Source: Scenedesmus sp. ARA3 (taxonomy: Eukaryota > Chlorophyta > Chlorophyceae > Sphaeropleales > Scenedesmaceae). From it: a DNA stretch of 64,000 nucleotides. The DNA lies in assembly GCA_004335835.1 (NCBI GenBank), contig RWJK01001707.1:124001-188000 (forward strand). Reading direction: 5' to 3'. The position numbers were made by a program, and so were the translations under genes. A model generated the notes under the pieces. The model was not told the DNA's origin. It saw only the letters and a program-made list of their open reading frames with translations, and did no database searches. Below are positions 1 through 11,241 of the stretch, piece after piece. Within the stretch, counting starts at the first letter, position 1; every line of letters begins with the position of its first letter.

Positions 1-1
1 G

Positions 2-3000
2 CTGCCCTCCGCCAGCTGCAGCCTGCTGCCGCCAGCCTTCCAGGGCCTCATGACAGACCCCAACAGCCCCATCGTCGACTTCTACCCTGAGAAGTTTGAC
101 ATAGACATGGAGGGCAAGCGCGCGGAGTGGGAGGGCGTGGTCAAGGTGCCGTTCATTGATGAGGCGCGGCTGCTGGCTGCGGCAGCGAGCGTGCCGCCTG
201 AGAGGTGCGTGTGTGCTGTTGCTTTCTGCTTTTTTTGGCCGTGTGGATGGTGATTGCATATGATATTTAGAAAAGGCTCATGACTGACCAGCCCGCCCCA
301 TCATCGACTTTTATCTAGACAACATTATGATGTTGATATGGAGGGCAAGCGCGCCGAGTGGGAGGGCGTGGTCAAGGTGCCCTTCATTGACGAGGCCAGG
401 CTGCTGGCGGCAGCGGCCAGCGTGCCGCCTGAGAGGTGCGTTTGCTGCTTGCTTTTTGGTGGCCTTCTGCTTGCTTTCCGCTTGCTTTCTGCTGGCTTTT
501 TGCTTGCTGTCTGCTTGCCTTGTGTGTCGTTGGCGATTGCATACGCACTATGCACTGTGCAGGTGCTTTTTACTGATCAGGCGCGGCTGCGTGCCGCCTG
601 AGAGGTGCGTGTGTGCTGTTGCGTTGTGCTTGCCGGCTGTGTGGATGGTGATTGCATATGCCCCTTAAAAGTGGCTCATGACAGACCCCAACAGCCCCAT
701 CGTTGACTTTTATCTGTAGTAGAGTTTGACATAGACATGGAGGGCAAGCGCGCCGAGTGGGAGGGCGTGGTCAAGGTGCCGTTCATTGACGAGGCGCGGC
801 TGCTGGCGGCGGCAGCGAGTGTGCCGCCAGAGAGGTGCGTGTGTGCTGTTGTGTTGTGCTTGCCGGCTGTGTAAATGGTGATTGCATACGCACTTTTAAA
901 AGTGGATCATGACAGACACCAACAGCCCTATTGTTGACTTCTATTCGGAGAAGTTTGACATTGATATTGATATGGAGGGCAAGCGCGCCGAGTGGGAGGG
1001 CGTGGTCAAGGTGCCCTTCATTGACGAGGNNNNNNNNNNNNNNNNNNNNNNNNNNNNNNNNNNNNNNNNNNNNNNNNNNTGAGAGGTGCGTGTGTGCTGT
1101 TGCGTTGTGCTTGCCGGCTGTGTGGATGGTGATTGCATATGCGCTTTGAAAGTGGCTCATGACAGACCCCAGCAGCCCCATCATCGATTTTTATATGGAG
1201 AAGTTTGACATAGACATGGAGGGCAAGCGCGCAGAGTGGGAGGGCGTGGTCAAGGTGCCGTTCATTGACGAGGCGCGGCTGCTGGCAGCAGCAGCAAGCG
1301 TGCCGCCTGAGAGGTGGCCTGCTCAGGCTTTGACAGTCCGCATATGATGCATGGGCTCGGCAAAACTATGCGCGGTTTGATGCATCTGGCTGCATACGTG
1401 TGTCTGCTTGTGTATGCACACGCATTGCCTGCACTACATCCGCTGCTGCTGCTGCTGCCGCTGCCGTACGCGCATGCTGTATGCATTGCTGTTGCACACC
1501 GCAGGCTAGCGGCTGAGGAGTGCAGCCGCAACATCCCGGGCGACATGCTGGTCTAACAATCTTCTGCGCTGCTGCTGCTGCTGCTGCTGCTTCTGCTGGT
1601 GGCTGTGTGCGTCAATTCTGTAGGCTGACGGCTGAGGAGCGCAGCCGCAACATTCCGGGTGACATGCTGGTGTTTGAGTACGCTGCGGGCCGCCACGAGC
1701 CGGAGCACTGCGCTAGCGACCTGCCGCAGCACTTTGCCAGCGTGGCGATGGCACACAGCATCTGCCGCCACGTGCCGGTGCGGGCAGCGGATGTAGTAGC
1801 GTGATGTTTCCACATCAAATTTTTGAAGCGTGCCATTTAGCAAGCTACAAAGTGAATGGTCTGCAGCCTGGTGCGTGGAGCTCGCATTGCACTTTGCAAC
1901 AGCCACCCGGTGCAGCGTGACCCGCTTCAAGTAATGAATTGTGCACACCCTGCAAGAGCTGCGCTTCACTCCTCGAGCTGCTGCTGCTGCTGCTGCTGTG
2001 TCAGGTGCCTGAGCCGCTGCCTGACAGCGAGCGCGGCTTTGTGCCGGCTCTGAGTAAGGGCACGCTGGCGGGCAAGAAGAACCCGCCCGGCTTCCCCACG
2101 CTCAAGACCATGTCGGTGAGACGCTGCGCTGCTGCGCAGCTGCATCATATGCCTTGATGATAGTTGATTTGCAATGATGCTCCTTGCCCTGTCAGCCGCA
2201 CATCCTGCTATCTGTCGGTGTATGTTCAGGTGGTAAACAGCAACATATGCTGCGTGTCACCAGGTGTGGCGCACTGGATGCATCAATCTTAAGGATGCTT
2301 TGGTGCGGCAGTGCAGGTTGCTCCTCCAGTCAGCTGTACAACCCCATATGAACTTGTGGCACACTATTACTATTGTCGCTTCCCAGAACCTGAGCGTGGA
2401 GCTGAAGCTGGCTGGCGTGAACATCTTCGGGCACCCCGCCAACAAGGAGAGCCTGGTGTTGGCGCTGCCTGCGGTGTACTTCTCCACTCAATTGTCACAC
2501 ATTCTAAACTTATATCACATTGTCACTTTTCATGTCAATTTCAGAACCTGAGCGTGGAGCTGAAGCTGGCTGGCGTTAACATTTTTGGGCACCCCGCAAA
2601 GAAGGAGAGCCTGGTGCTGGCTCTGCCGGATGTGCGCAACACCATTGCGAGCGACGCAGCCGCGCCGCTGCTGCGCGGCATGCTGTGCGGGCGCGTGTAC
2701 GTCAAGTGGCCATACCTGCAGGAGGCAGAGGTGCGCAGTGTGGTGTCAGCATGAGGATGCGCTGCTTGTGTTCTCCTCCTTTGGCCAAGCTGCATGTAGT
2801 CGGTGATGCAAGGGTGATGCTTTGTCAAGTGCCTGAATGCAGCAGAGCCCAACAGCACAGCTGCTTTATGCCATGTTGTCTGTTGTTTTTAGCTCATGGT
2901 GCTGGCGCGCCTGTCATTCCCTGCCGTGCCCCGCCTGCTTTCTGTGTTTGCAGATTGTGGCAGTTTCTGATGCAAAGCAGCGCGTCAGCGTCAGCGGCAT

Positions 3001-6000
3001 AGAGCCGCACAGCAGCGTGATAGTTCCTTTTAGTTGTTGGCTGTGCTGCATTTGACTCGCTTTGTTGCCAAACCTCATAATGTGCTTGCTTTGCCATGCC
3101 CTGCCTGTTTCCGCATTGCAGATCGTGGCAGTCTCTGATGCAAAGCAGCGCATCAGCGTCAGCGGCATAGAGCCGCACAGCAGCGAGGGTGCCGCCAAGT
3201 GGCTGTCTACTGCTGGCGCCACCAAGAATGCATTCATGTCCAAGATGGGCATTGATATTGGCCCGCTGCCCATCCTGCTGGACGTGCGCGTGTGCAGCGG
3301 CTACAAGCGCGGCGCTGATGGCGCAGTGGCGAAGGAGTACGGGAAGGAACTGGTGCCCTACCCGCTGCAGGTGGGCGAAGGGTGTTGTCTGTATGAAAGA
3401 TGCAAGGATGGTCTTGCACACTTGTGGCTGTGAATGTGGGTCTGGGCTTGATCAGGAATTTGCAGGTGTTCTGACTTTTGAATGGACATGTGTGCTTGCG
3501 AGTGGGAATAAGGGATGCCGCAGTCGTGACCAGTGTGCAGCGGCTACAAGCGCGGCGCGGACGGGGCGGTGGCAAAGGAGTATGGGAAGGACCTGGTGCC
3601 CTACCCGCTGCAGGTGCGTGACAGATTACAAGTAGTATGGTTTGCAGGAATACGTGTGCAGGCCTTGGGGGTGTGTTCCTTGGGGGCGGTGGCGAAGGAG
3701 TACGGGAAGGAGTTGGTGCCCTACCCGCTGCAGGTAGGCGAAAGGTTTGCAGAATTGCTTGTGTGCTTATTTTCCTTTGTATGGGCGACCTTTGGCTCAT
3801 GCGTACGGATGGAGCAGTGGCGAAGGAGTACGGGAAGGAGCTGGTGCCCTACCCGCTGCAGGTGCGTGGAAGGCAATAGTCTCATGAGTTTGCAGGCAAG
3901 TTTGTGTATAGGCCTCTGTGCATGTGAATTTCACTGGGGGCGGTGGCGAAGGATGTATGGCAAGGGGCTGGTGCTGTGGCTGCTGCAGCTGGGCAGAGGC
4001 CTTGCAAAGTCGTTTATGTGCATGTTTGTGCGAGGCGGATGTCTGTATGTGGGCTGCAGGATTGCTTTGCTGGCCCGCTTGTTCTCACTCTACATGCCCC
4101 CCTCGCCGCCTCTCTTCCGCAGGCGGTGCTGCAGAGCCGGCCGCGGCCCCCAACCGGCTGTGCAGACCGCGACGCCCCCAACTCACTCAGCCTGGGCCCC
4201 GGCCATGCCTGCCTGCATGCCAGCCTGTCTTTTTGTCTGTGTGTCTGCACCTCTGTGGCGTTAGCCTACCTGTCTGTCTTGCTTGTTCTCACTCTGCCAC
4301 CGACCCTGCCATCTACCTGCACCACTTTCGTTTTATCCATTTCGCAGGCGGTGCTGCAGAGCCGGCCGCGGCCCCCGACTGGCTGCGCAGACCCCGACGC
4401 GCCCAAGGCGCTCAGCCTGGGGCCTGGCTGCCGGGTGGTGTGGGTGGGAGCCAATTACTTTGGCTGCGTGGGCACAGTACTGGCTGACCCAGCCGCGAAG
4501 ATCACCGGCAACTCCAAGATGACAGGCTACATCGTGCGCCTGCAGGTGCGTGTTACTTTTGTTACGTGTAATATCGTGTCAGCGGTGTGGTGGCCTGCTG
4601 AGTTGCGACAAAAACCAGCAGGGACCGCTTCAGCAAGCACGTGTCAGTTGTTGGGCAGTGTGCAAAGTCCGCATGTCCGCTGTGGTCTGGGTGGGGGCCA
4701 ACTACTTTGGCTGCGTGGGCACCGTGCTGGCGGACCCCGCCGCAAAGACTACTGGCAACTCCAAGATGATAGGCTACATCGTGTGCCTGCAGGTGTGCTG
4801 TTTACATGTTACTTTGTTTCAGAAACAAGTACAAGATTGGCGGCGTGCTGGCCTGCTCAGCTGCAGCGTGAGCATGCTAGGAGTTGCGGAGCAAGCATGT
4901 GCCAGTTCGCCAAACAATATCAGGCGTAGATCCTGGCATTGACCCCACTCCTGCCCCGCCGCTACCTCTTCCTTTACGTCGCATTCTGTGCAGCCGCTGC
5001 ACCGTGAGCTGCTGGCAGCCGAGTCTCGCGCCAAGCACACCGTGCAGCAGTTCAACACGCACTTCATGCCCAGCGGTGCCGCTAGCCGCAGCCTGTGCAT
5101 GAACCCGCGGCTGCCTCAGTGACATCATCACCCGCACGCTCATCACACCTCACTTTCCTGTCCAGCACCAGCACCATACAGCATCCCCAAAACTGACCCC
5201 ACTCGTGCCTGCCGCTTTCTTCCTTCCTTGCACGCCGCAGCCGCTGCACCGCGAGCTGCTTGCAGCAGAGAGCCGCGCCAAGCACACCGTGCAGCAGTTC
5301 AACACGCACTTCATGCCCAGCGGCGCAGCCAGCCGCAGCCTGCGCATGAACCCGCGGCTGCTGGGGCGGCTAACTGGCAATGTGTGGGTGGAGGACAGCG
5401 GGAGCAACCGCGTGGACATCGGGCTGGCTGTGAAGAACGCCAAGCAGGGGCTGTGCGTGCCAGGTGCGTTCACAACAAGAGACTGCTGTTTGTTTTTGCA
5501 CAAGATGTGCTAGAGCGCAACTCAACGCGGCTGGCAGTGAGCAGGCACATGCACAAGCAGCGCCGAAAGAGCTGCCAGAGTGTCCTGCTAGCATGTTGTC
5601 GGGTGGCGAAGCACGTACTGCTGGGCTGTTCTCTCCCGCCTGCTGATAGCTGACCTGCCTGTTTGCTGCTTTGCCTGCCGTCACTGCTGCTGCTGCTGCT
5701 GCTTCTGTTCTCTGCTGTCAGCGCTGTGCCGGCCTGCCCACGAGGGTGCTGGCTGGCAGTACAGCGCTGCGCTGGTGGACCTGGTGCATCAGTACAAGGC
5801 GCGCTTCCCCAACATCATCCAGGTGCGGATTTTATTCTTAGCTCTGATGATTGTACACAATCTGGTGTAATTGATATGCTCAGTAATTGAATCTGTTCGT
5901 AGGCAGCATTGCCAGAGTACGAGTGCCCTATTAAGTGCAAATAGTAAATGCTTCCCTGGGTTCCTCAACCTGCCTGCAGGCGCTGGAGCCCAGCAACGCG

Positions 6001-9000
6001 CCGCCAGCTGCTCCCAGTGACGGCTCGCTGGAGGGTGGCAGGGGCGGCGGGCGGGACGGCGGGCGTGATGGCGGGCAGCAGCGGCTGACGCTGGACGACC
6101 TGTTCCCTGGCCTAGAGCCATACCAGCAGGACGCCAAGCTGCAGGAGGTGCGGGATTGTGGCAGTTCTGTATACAAAGTGTTGTGGAAGCTAAGGACGGG
6201 CTTGACGTTGAGCTGAAGTTTGTAGTGCTGGGAAATGCGCCTGCGTGCGTTTGGGTGCTGTGGATGACGCTTGATGACCTGTTCCCTGGCCTGGAGCCAT
6301 ACCAGCAGGACGCCAAGCTGCAGGAGGTGCGGCATGTTTGTGCTGAAGATTTTAAATAAGCTCTACAACTCGAGTGTGTGAGTCCTGTTTGCTGTATTGT
6401 ATGACCTGCTCCCTGGGCTAGAGCCACACCAGCAGGAGGTGAGTTCACAGCGTTACTGCATGCAGTTGTGGTGGGGTGGTGCTGCACCATCAGCAAGTGG
6501 AGCCATTGCAACTGCGTGAAGTTGTGTTTGGGTGACGGTGGATGACGCTTGATGACCTGCCTGGAGCCACACCAGCAGGACGCCAAGCTGCAGGGGGTGC
6601 GGGAGTTCTGTGGTTGTTCTAGACAGAGCTCAAGTTGAGCTGAAGTTTGTAGCGCTGGTGATTGCACCTGCGTGCGTCTGCAATTCCTCACCTGTCGTGC
6701 CAGTGCGACATTGCTGTACATCTGTTTACAGGCATACGCAAGTTACCCCGACATGTGCTCATTGCGTTGGCTGCTGCTGCTGCTGCTGCTGCTTCTGGTT
6801 GCTGCCTTGCTCAAGGCGCAGCCCTTATAAACAGCTTGCCATGAGCACATCCCCGACACACATCCTAACCTGCTGCTGCTGCTGCTGCTGCCGCAGGTGG
6901 CAGCCTGGCTCAAGGCTCAGCCCTCAGCCAAGTCCCCTCTGGTGGCCATGACAGCGCAGCAGGCCCCGGATGCTGCTGTGGACCGGCTGCAGATGCAGCT
7001 GCCGGGGCTGCTGCCGGTTGGCACCGGCGCCATGGGTAAGCGCACGTGTAAATTCATCACGATCTGCTGCTCTTGTGGCTGTGCTGCAGTGTGTGGTGGC
7101 TTGCAGAGCATGACAGCCTTGGTGTGGGTGCACAATCTGCAGCAACCTGAAGCTCTCAGTTATGGGGTGCTGCTGCGCATTGCTCGCGATGGCTGCCGGC
7201 GTTTGTTGATTTGTGTGCGACAGCGCCCGCGGGTCGCCCAGTGCATCATCCATACAAGCTGTGCTTGCAAGTCAACAAGCAGCTGCTGCTGCCATCACAC
7301 TTCACCGCCCACCAACCACCCATCGGGTGTGCCCGCCTCCTCGCTCTTATTCTCGCATTGCAGCCCCTGTGGACCTGGAGCAGGTGCACCCCAGCCTGCT
7401 GCTGCCGTCATACAAACACTGCCAACCGCCCTTGTCCATTCTTCTTACCCTCTGCGCTCGCCACCTGTCTCTATCTGCATCACTGCAGCACCCGTTGACC
7501 TGGAGCAGGTGCACCCCAGCCTGCTGCTGCCGCCACACGACCCTGCAGCGCCGCAGTCGGTGCTAGCTGGTGGCTCTTTTGAGCCAGGGGACAGGGTGGT
7601 GGTGCTGCGGGGGACAGGCAGCCCGCCGTTTGGATCAAGAGGCACGGTGACCGGCGTGCTGCCGAATGTGGTGGAGGTGCTGATGGACAATGACTATGCA
7701 GGTGGGCGGCAATGAGGTGCCTGGCTGATTGAGTGTGTCTGGTGGTCAGTTTGGTGTGTACTTTTGGTGCTACTTAGCTGTTCTAGTCATGCGGGGACGG
7801 TGTGCTGGCTGGCGGGGCTCCTTTGAGCCCGGGGACAGGGTGGTGGTGCTGCGGGGGACAGGCAGCTCGCCGTTTGGATCGCGTGGGACAGTGATCGGCG
7901 TGCTGCCGAATGTGGTGGAGGTGCTGATGGACAGACTATGCAGGTGGGTTGGATTGAGGATGTTTGGCTGATCGAGTGTGTCTGGTGGATAGCTTGGTGT
8001 CTACTTATAGCGCTATCCAGCCTGGTATCTGGCTGGGCTGCATTGATCTTTTTCTCCCCCTTTATAGCCCTTCCCGCACTGCTTGGCATCATCAAGTGCA
8101 GTTCAACTTTGACTTGAACTGTTGGATCATGAGCTGAAACCATTTGGTCAATGATGCAGGCGGCACCACACTCAACGGGCGCGTGCGTGGCGCTAGGGGC
8201 GGCTACCTGCCGCCGGAGCAGCTCCTCAACGTGAGCAAGCGCGGCCCAGTGCAGGGCGTAGGCCCTAAACCCAAAGCCGCATCAGCACAGGCAGTCGCTG
8301 CCGCTACAGCAGTCAAGCGTAGCAGCAAGGACGGCGCAGCAGCAGCAGCAGCAGCAGCTGGCGAAGGCGGTGTGACGAGTCCCCGTACGCCGTCTGCTGC
8401 TGTTGCAACGCGCCTGGTGGAGCTGGCCCCTTGGCTGAAGGGCAAGCAGATGCAAGCCATGACAGCAGCGCAGCAGCAGCACCAGGCGCTGCAGCAGCAG
8501 ATGGATCAGGAGCAGCAGGCGGCTGCTGCTGCTGCTGCAGCGGCGCCGCCAGCACCTGCACCACCGCAGGGAGGCCGGCTGCTGCAGATGTTGAAGCAGG
8601 GCCAGCTGCCAGGTCAGCAGCAGCAGCAGCAGCAGCGTGTGATGACGGGGCCTGGCAGTGCAGCAGGAGCAGCAGCAGCTGCGACAGCAGCACTGAGCCA
8701 CCTGCCCCAGCAGCAGCAGCAGCAGGTGGCAGTGCCGCAGCAGCCGCCTCAGCCTGCAATGCTCGGACGCGCCCTGCAGCAGCAGCCAGCAGCAGCAGCA
8801 GCTGCACCTAGAGCTCCTGTGGAGCCATCTGCAGCTGCAGGCCACTCCCTGCTGCGGCGGCTGCAGAAGGGCAGCAGCGGCAGCAGCTGTGGAGGCCAGC
8901 CGCCAGCAGCAGCAGCAGCACCGGTACCAGCAGCAGCAGCAGCACCGCAGCAGGCAGCAGTGCAGGAGCAGCCACAGCCTCAGCTATATGGCGAGATACA

Positions 9001-10196
9001 GAAACCTGTGCGCAAGCAGCAGCAGCAGAAGCCTGCGGCAGCTGCTGTGCCTGCAGCAGCAGCAGCAGTGCAGCAGGAGCCCAAGCCTGCAGCAGCAGGT
9101 GCACATCTGCTGGCTATGCTGAAGAAGCCGGCACCAGCACCAGCTGCTGTGGCTGCTGCTGCTCCAGCAGCAGCAGCAGCAGTGCCCAAGGCCACTCAGC
9201 AGCAACCCCTTGTGAAGGTGGTGCCTCGGCTGGTGAAGAAAAGGCAGCAGCCCGCAGCTGCTGAGGACGCGTCTGCTGCTGCTGCTGCTGCTGCTGCTGC
9301 GTCTGCTGCGGCGACTGTCGCAGTAATCGGCGCGCCTGCAGCAGCCAAGGCAGCAGCAACTGCCGCAGTGGCAGGCACACCTGCAGCAGCCAAGGCAGCG
9401 CAGCCCAAGCAGCAGCAGGCTAAGCCTCAGCAGCCCAAGCCTCAGCAGCAGCAGCAGCAGCAGCAGCGTGATGCGGCGCCGCCTCCAGCAGCAGCCGCTG
9501 CCGTTCCCCAGCAGCAGCAGCCGCAACCAACCACTCCTGCAGCAGCAGTCAAAACCACAACTGCATGGCAGCCGTCGCGGCTCAGCGACGAAACAGGCGA
9601 GCCCAAATCCGCTGCCGGCGCGCAGCCGCGCACGCCGCCTGCTGGCGCTGGCAGCACCCTGCTCAGTAGGGCCCCGCGGCAGCAGCAGCCTGCTGCTATT
9701 CAGGCCAAACTGCCAGATGGCACACGAGGCTTTGCTATGGGGCGGGGTCAGCGGCTGACTTCTTCCAGTGGGGGTGGTGGGGCACCAGGCACGCCCCCAG
9801 CGCCTGGCAGCAGCAGCAGCGGCGGAGGTGTGGTGAATGGCGTGCAGAATGGGACGGCTGGGGCAGCGGTGATGAGCCCGCAGCAGCCGCACCTGCAGCA
9901 GCTGGCAGCACAGGCTGCCGCTGCGCAGCAAGCAGCTGCAGCACAGCAGGCGGCAGCACAGGCAGCAGCGCAGCAAGCGGCAGCTGCACAACAGGCGGCA
10001 GCGCAACAAGCGGCAGCACAGGCAGCAGCGCAGCAGGCAGCTGCACAACAGGCGGCAGCACAGCAGGCAGCTGCCGCACAGGCTGCAGCGCAGCAGGCAG
10101 CGCAGCAGGCAGCGCAGGCCAAAATGCACGGCCTGCTGGCAAAGCTGTCGCTGAGTGGCAATGCCAGTGCAGGGGCTGGGCTGCCCACTTCGCCGC

Positions 10197-10230
<34 letters not shown>

Positions 10231-10861
10231 GCCGGCAGGAGGCATTGGCGGCCAGGGCGGCTCTGGCCAGGCGCTGATGATGATGCTGCAGCGAGGTGCG
10301 TCAGTCGATTATGTCAAACAACGATAATCTGATGTTTGATGTAAACTAGATGTGCATGATGTACCAGGGCCGTCACGTGTAGCCATGATGATGTCTTGTT
10401 TTTGTTGTGCTGTGCTTGAGGAGGTGCCGCGGAGTCTGCAAACAGAAAGTTGCGTGCAGCGAACAGCAGCAGTGGCATGCGCCGTGTTGTGATGGCGCTG
10501 CGGCAGTGGTATCCTTGCTGATAACAGAACCTGTGATTGTCTTGCACTGTACCACCTGCTGATGTCACTGCTGCTGGTGCTGCCGCCGCCATCAGGTGCG
10601 TCTAAGGGTGGCAGTGTGCCTGCACAACTACCCCCTCAGCAGCAGCAGCAGCAGCAGCAGCGGCAACAGCCGCCGCTGCAGGTGCACTCAGCGCCGCTGT
10701 CGCCTGTGGGTGCAGTGGCCCCTTTGGGTGCGGTGGCGCCTGCGGGTGCAGTAGCGCCGGCTGCCCCAGCTGCTGCTGACCCTGTGGCAGCTGCCAACAC
10801 CAATGCAGCCTGCAACCTGCTGCGGCGGCTGCAGAAGCAGCAGTCTGCTGGGCCAAATTGA
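2..10861 (+). CDS. XRN1: XRN1-type 5'-3' exoribonuclease (5' end outside window)
   Basis: Degrades decapped RNA 5' to 3' in the cytoplasm. The window holds the C-terminal 1448 residues. Exons: 2-204, 1624-1777, 2005-2115, 2545-2730, 3122-3370, 4348-4545, 5241-5463, 5722-5822, 5980-6147, 6897-7035, 7489-7701, 8160-10295, 10596-10861. Every junction agrees in phase and the sum is a whole number of codons. Exon 1 carries the end of the conserved exonuclease core ([18 protein letters not shown], then PFIDEARLL). Later exons match the XRN1-specific D1 and linker region. Exons 11-12 form the SH3-like/KOW part ([40 protein letters not shown]), which XRN2/XRN4 proteins lack, so the XRN1 class is favoured. 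Exons 12-13 encode about 800 residues rich in Gln and Ala with a recurring LLxxL motif. Introns are full of partial exon copies. The catalytic N-terminus is not in the window. Confidence 0.9.
280..1313 (+). repeat. Four tandem copies of the XRN1 exon 1 tail
   Basis: Copies at 280-435, 678-834, 909-1085 and 1159-1313 repeat the last ~155 bases of exon 1 (50-204), each followed by a GTG-type donor-like site and related intron sequence. The unit is about 230-250 bases, with one longer step that holds an extra short scrap at 572-605. The 280 and 678 copies have in-frame stops near the DFY motif. The 909 copy has an ID dipeptide insertion and is cut by a gap. The 1159 copy is open throughout. They lie in the intron after exon 1. 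Confidence 0.85.
1030..1079. other. Assembly gap (50 N)
   Basis: A run of exactly 50 N interrupts the third exon-1 copy. Sister copies have roughly 35-45 bases between the same flanks, so the true missing length may be close to this or the size may be a placeholder. Confidence 0.95.
1505..1552 (+). repeat. Partial upstream copy of XRN1 exon 2 start
   Basis: After an AG acceptor-like site the sequence reads [16 protein letters not shown] and then stops. It matches the start of exon 2 at 1624 ([16 protein letters not shown]). It is truncated and would end translation, so it is a decoy acceptor copy. Confidence 0.75.
2387..2473 (+). repeat. In-frame upstream copy of XRN1 exon 4 start
   Basis: An 87-base copy of the start of exon 4 ([17 protein letters not shown] in both) is preceded by CCCAG and followed by GTGTAC. 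It has no stop and is a multiple of three, so it could be spliced as an extra 29-residue exon without changing frame. It is not needed for the main model. Confidence 0.8.
2954..3016 (+). repeat. In-frame upstream copy of XRN1 exon 5 start
   Basis: A 63-base open copy of the first 21 codons of exon 5 ([20 protein letters not shown]). It is flanked by TTTGCAG and by GTGATAG, and is a multiple of three. It sits about 105 bases before the exon it copies. Confidence 0.8.
3534..3988 (+). repeat. Four downstream copies of the XRN1 exon 5 end
   Basis: Copies at 3534-3613, 3682-3733, 3807-3861 and 3936-3988 repeat the end of exon 5 ([17 protein letters not shown]) with its CTGCAG/GT border. The first keeps the longest match ([10 protein letters not shown] onward). 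The others shorten progressively, and the last is strongly diverged ([10 protein letters not shown] in one frame). All lie in the intron between exon 5 (ends 3370) and exon 6 (starts 4348). Confidence 0.85.
4123..4201 (+). repeat. Upstream copy of XRN1 exon 6 start
   Basis: A copy of the first ~26 codons of exon 6 ([15 protein letters not shown]) after an identical CGCAG acceptor, followed by unrelated sequence. The true exon starts at 4348. Confidence 0.8.
4678..4792 (+). repeat. Downstream copy of XRN1 exon 6 end
   Basis: A copy of the last ~38 codons of exon 6 ([20 protein letters not shown]) ending at CTGCAG before GTGTGC. Several base changes separate it from 4434-4545, including Arg to Cys near the end, so it is not a simple assembly echo. 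Confidence 0.8.
4994..5115 (+). repeat. Upstream copy of XRN1 exon 7 start
   Basis: A copy of the first ~40 codons of exon 7 ([20 protein letters not shown]) with its own CAG acceptor. It ends shortly after MNPRLP with a stop. The true exon starts at 5241, and the intron tails before the two copies are also alike (cattgaccccactcctgcc versus aaaactgaccccactcgtgcc). Confidence 0.8.
6264..6596 (+). repeat. Three downstream copies of the XRN1 exon 9 end
   Basis: Copies at 6264-6326, 6401-6438 and 6542-6596 repeat [20 protein letters not shown] with the GAG/GTGCGG border. The second and third carry internal deletions. All sit in the intron between exon 9 (ends 6147) and exon 10 (starts 6897). Confidence 0.8.
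6799..6824 (+). repeat. Scrap copy of XRN1 exon 10 start
   Basis: A short copy of the start of exon 10 (VAALLKAQP, then a stop) lies about 100 bases before the exon and follows the same kind of CTG tract. Confidence 0.5.
7364..7408 (+). repeat. Upstream copy of XRN1 exon 11 start
   Basis: A copy of [14 protein letters not shown] after TTGCAG, ending before GTCATA. The true exon starts at 7489. Confidence 0.75.
7801..7943 (+). repeat. Downstream copy of XRN1 exon 11 end
   Basis: A copy of the KOW-containing end of exon 11 ([20 protein letters not shown]) up to the CAG/GTGGG border. A 2-base deletion near the end (ATGGACAGACTATG against ATGGACAATGACTATG) breaks the frame. Confidence 0.8.
8570..10840 (+). 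repeat. Gln/Ala-rich tail of XRN1 with recurring LLxxL motif
   Basis: In-frame CAG and GCA/GCT tracts encode poly-Gln and poly-Ala. Set in this disordered tail are short motifs: [11 protein letters not shown] (about 8570), [11 protein letters not shown] (8840), [10 protein letters not shown] (9097), GSTLLSRA (9650), MHGLLAKL (10124), [10 protein letters not shown] (10269) and [11 protein letters not shown] (10806). The consensus is G-x-x-L-L-x-x-L followed by Lys/Gln/Arg. Confidence 0.75.
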
Positions 10862-11241
10862 TGTGTGATCATGCGCAGTTTGTGGGTTCAGTGCGGCTGA
10901 AACTGGTGACAGTAACTTATGACTGATTCATGGCATCAAGATGGCGTTGATGCTATGGCTTTTTTTGATGCCATGGCTTGATGGGTGATGATGATGATGG
11001 CATCAAGACCACAAACTCGACAGCACTACCCGGCACTGCAGCGTTCAATGGCAGGCCTGATCCGTACCATGGCCTCTCTGGCTATAGCACAGTAACGCTG
11101 TCATTTTACAGCTGGCCAGCATCCCCCGTGAGTGGCTGCTTATTGTTGCAAACAGTATCTATGGCTTGATCAGCAAGGGTATTCGAACGAAAGCTGTACA
11201 CATGTGCTTGCTGGGTGACCCAGTCCAAGGATGCTCAGCAG
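10862..11241. other. XRN1 3' flank
   Basis: Probably the XRN1 3' untranslated region. It contains one copy of a dispersed ~45-base motif (around 10940-11005, GATGGCGTTGATGCTATGGC) and a local inverted repeat around GGCATCAAG. No gene is seen. Confidence 0.5.

Noticed and set aside
280..7943. Exon copies as pure assembly artefact
   Set aside because: Copies are diverged, some carry private stops or indels, and they follow a consistent side rule on both strands. Long reads are still required to exclude haplotype mis-joins for the least diverged ones.
8203..10245. Long antisense and alternative-frame ORFs across the XRN1 Gln/Ala tail (poly-Cys, poly-Leu, poly-Ala readings)
   Set aside because: They are frame shadows of CAG/GCA tracts. 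The sense frame joins in phase to the SH3-like region and ends properly.
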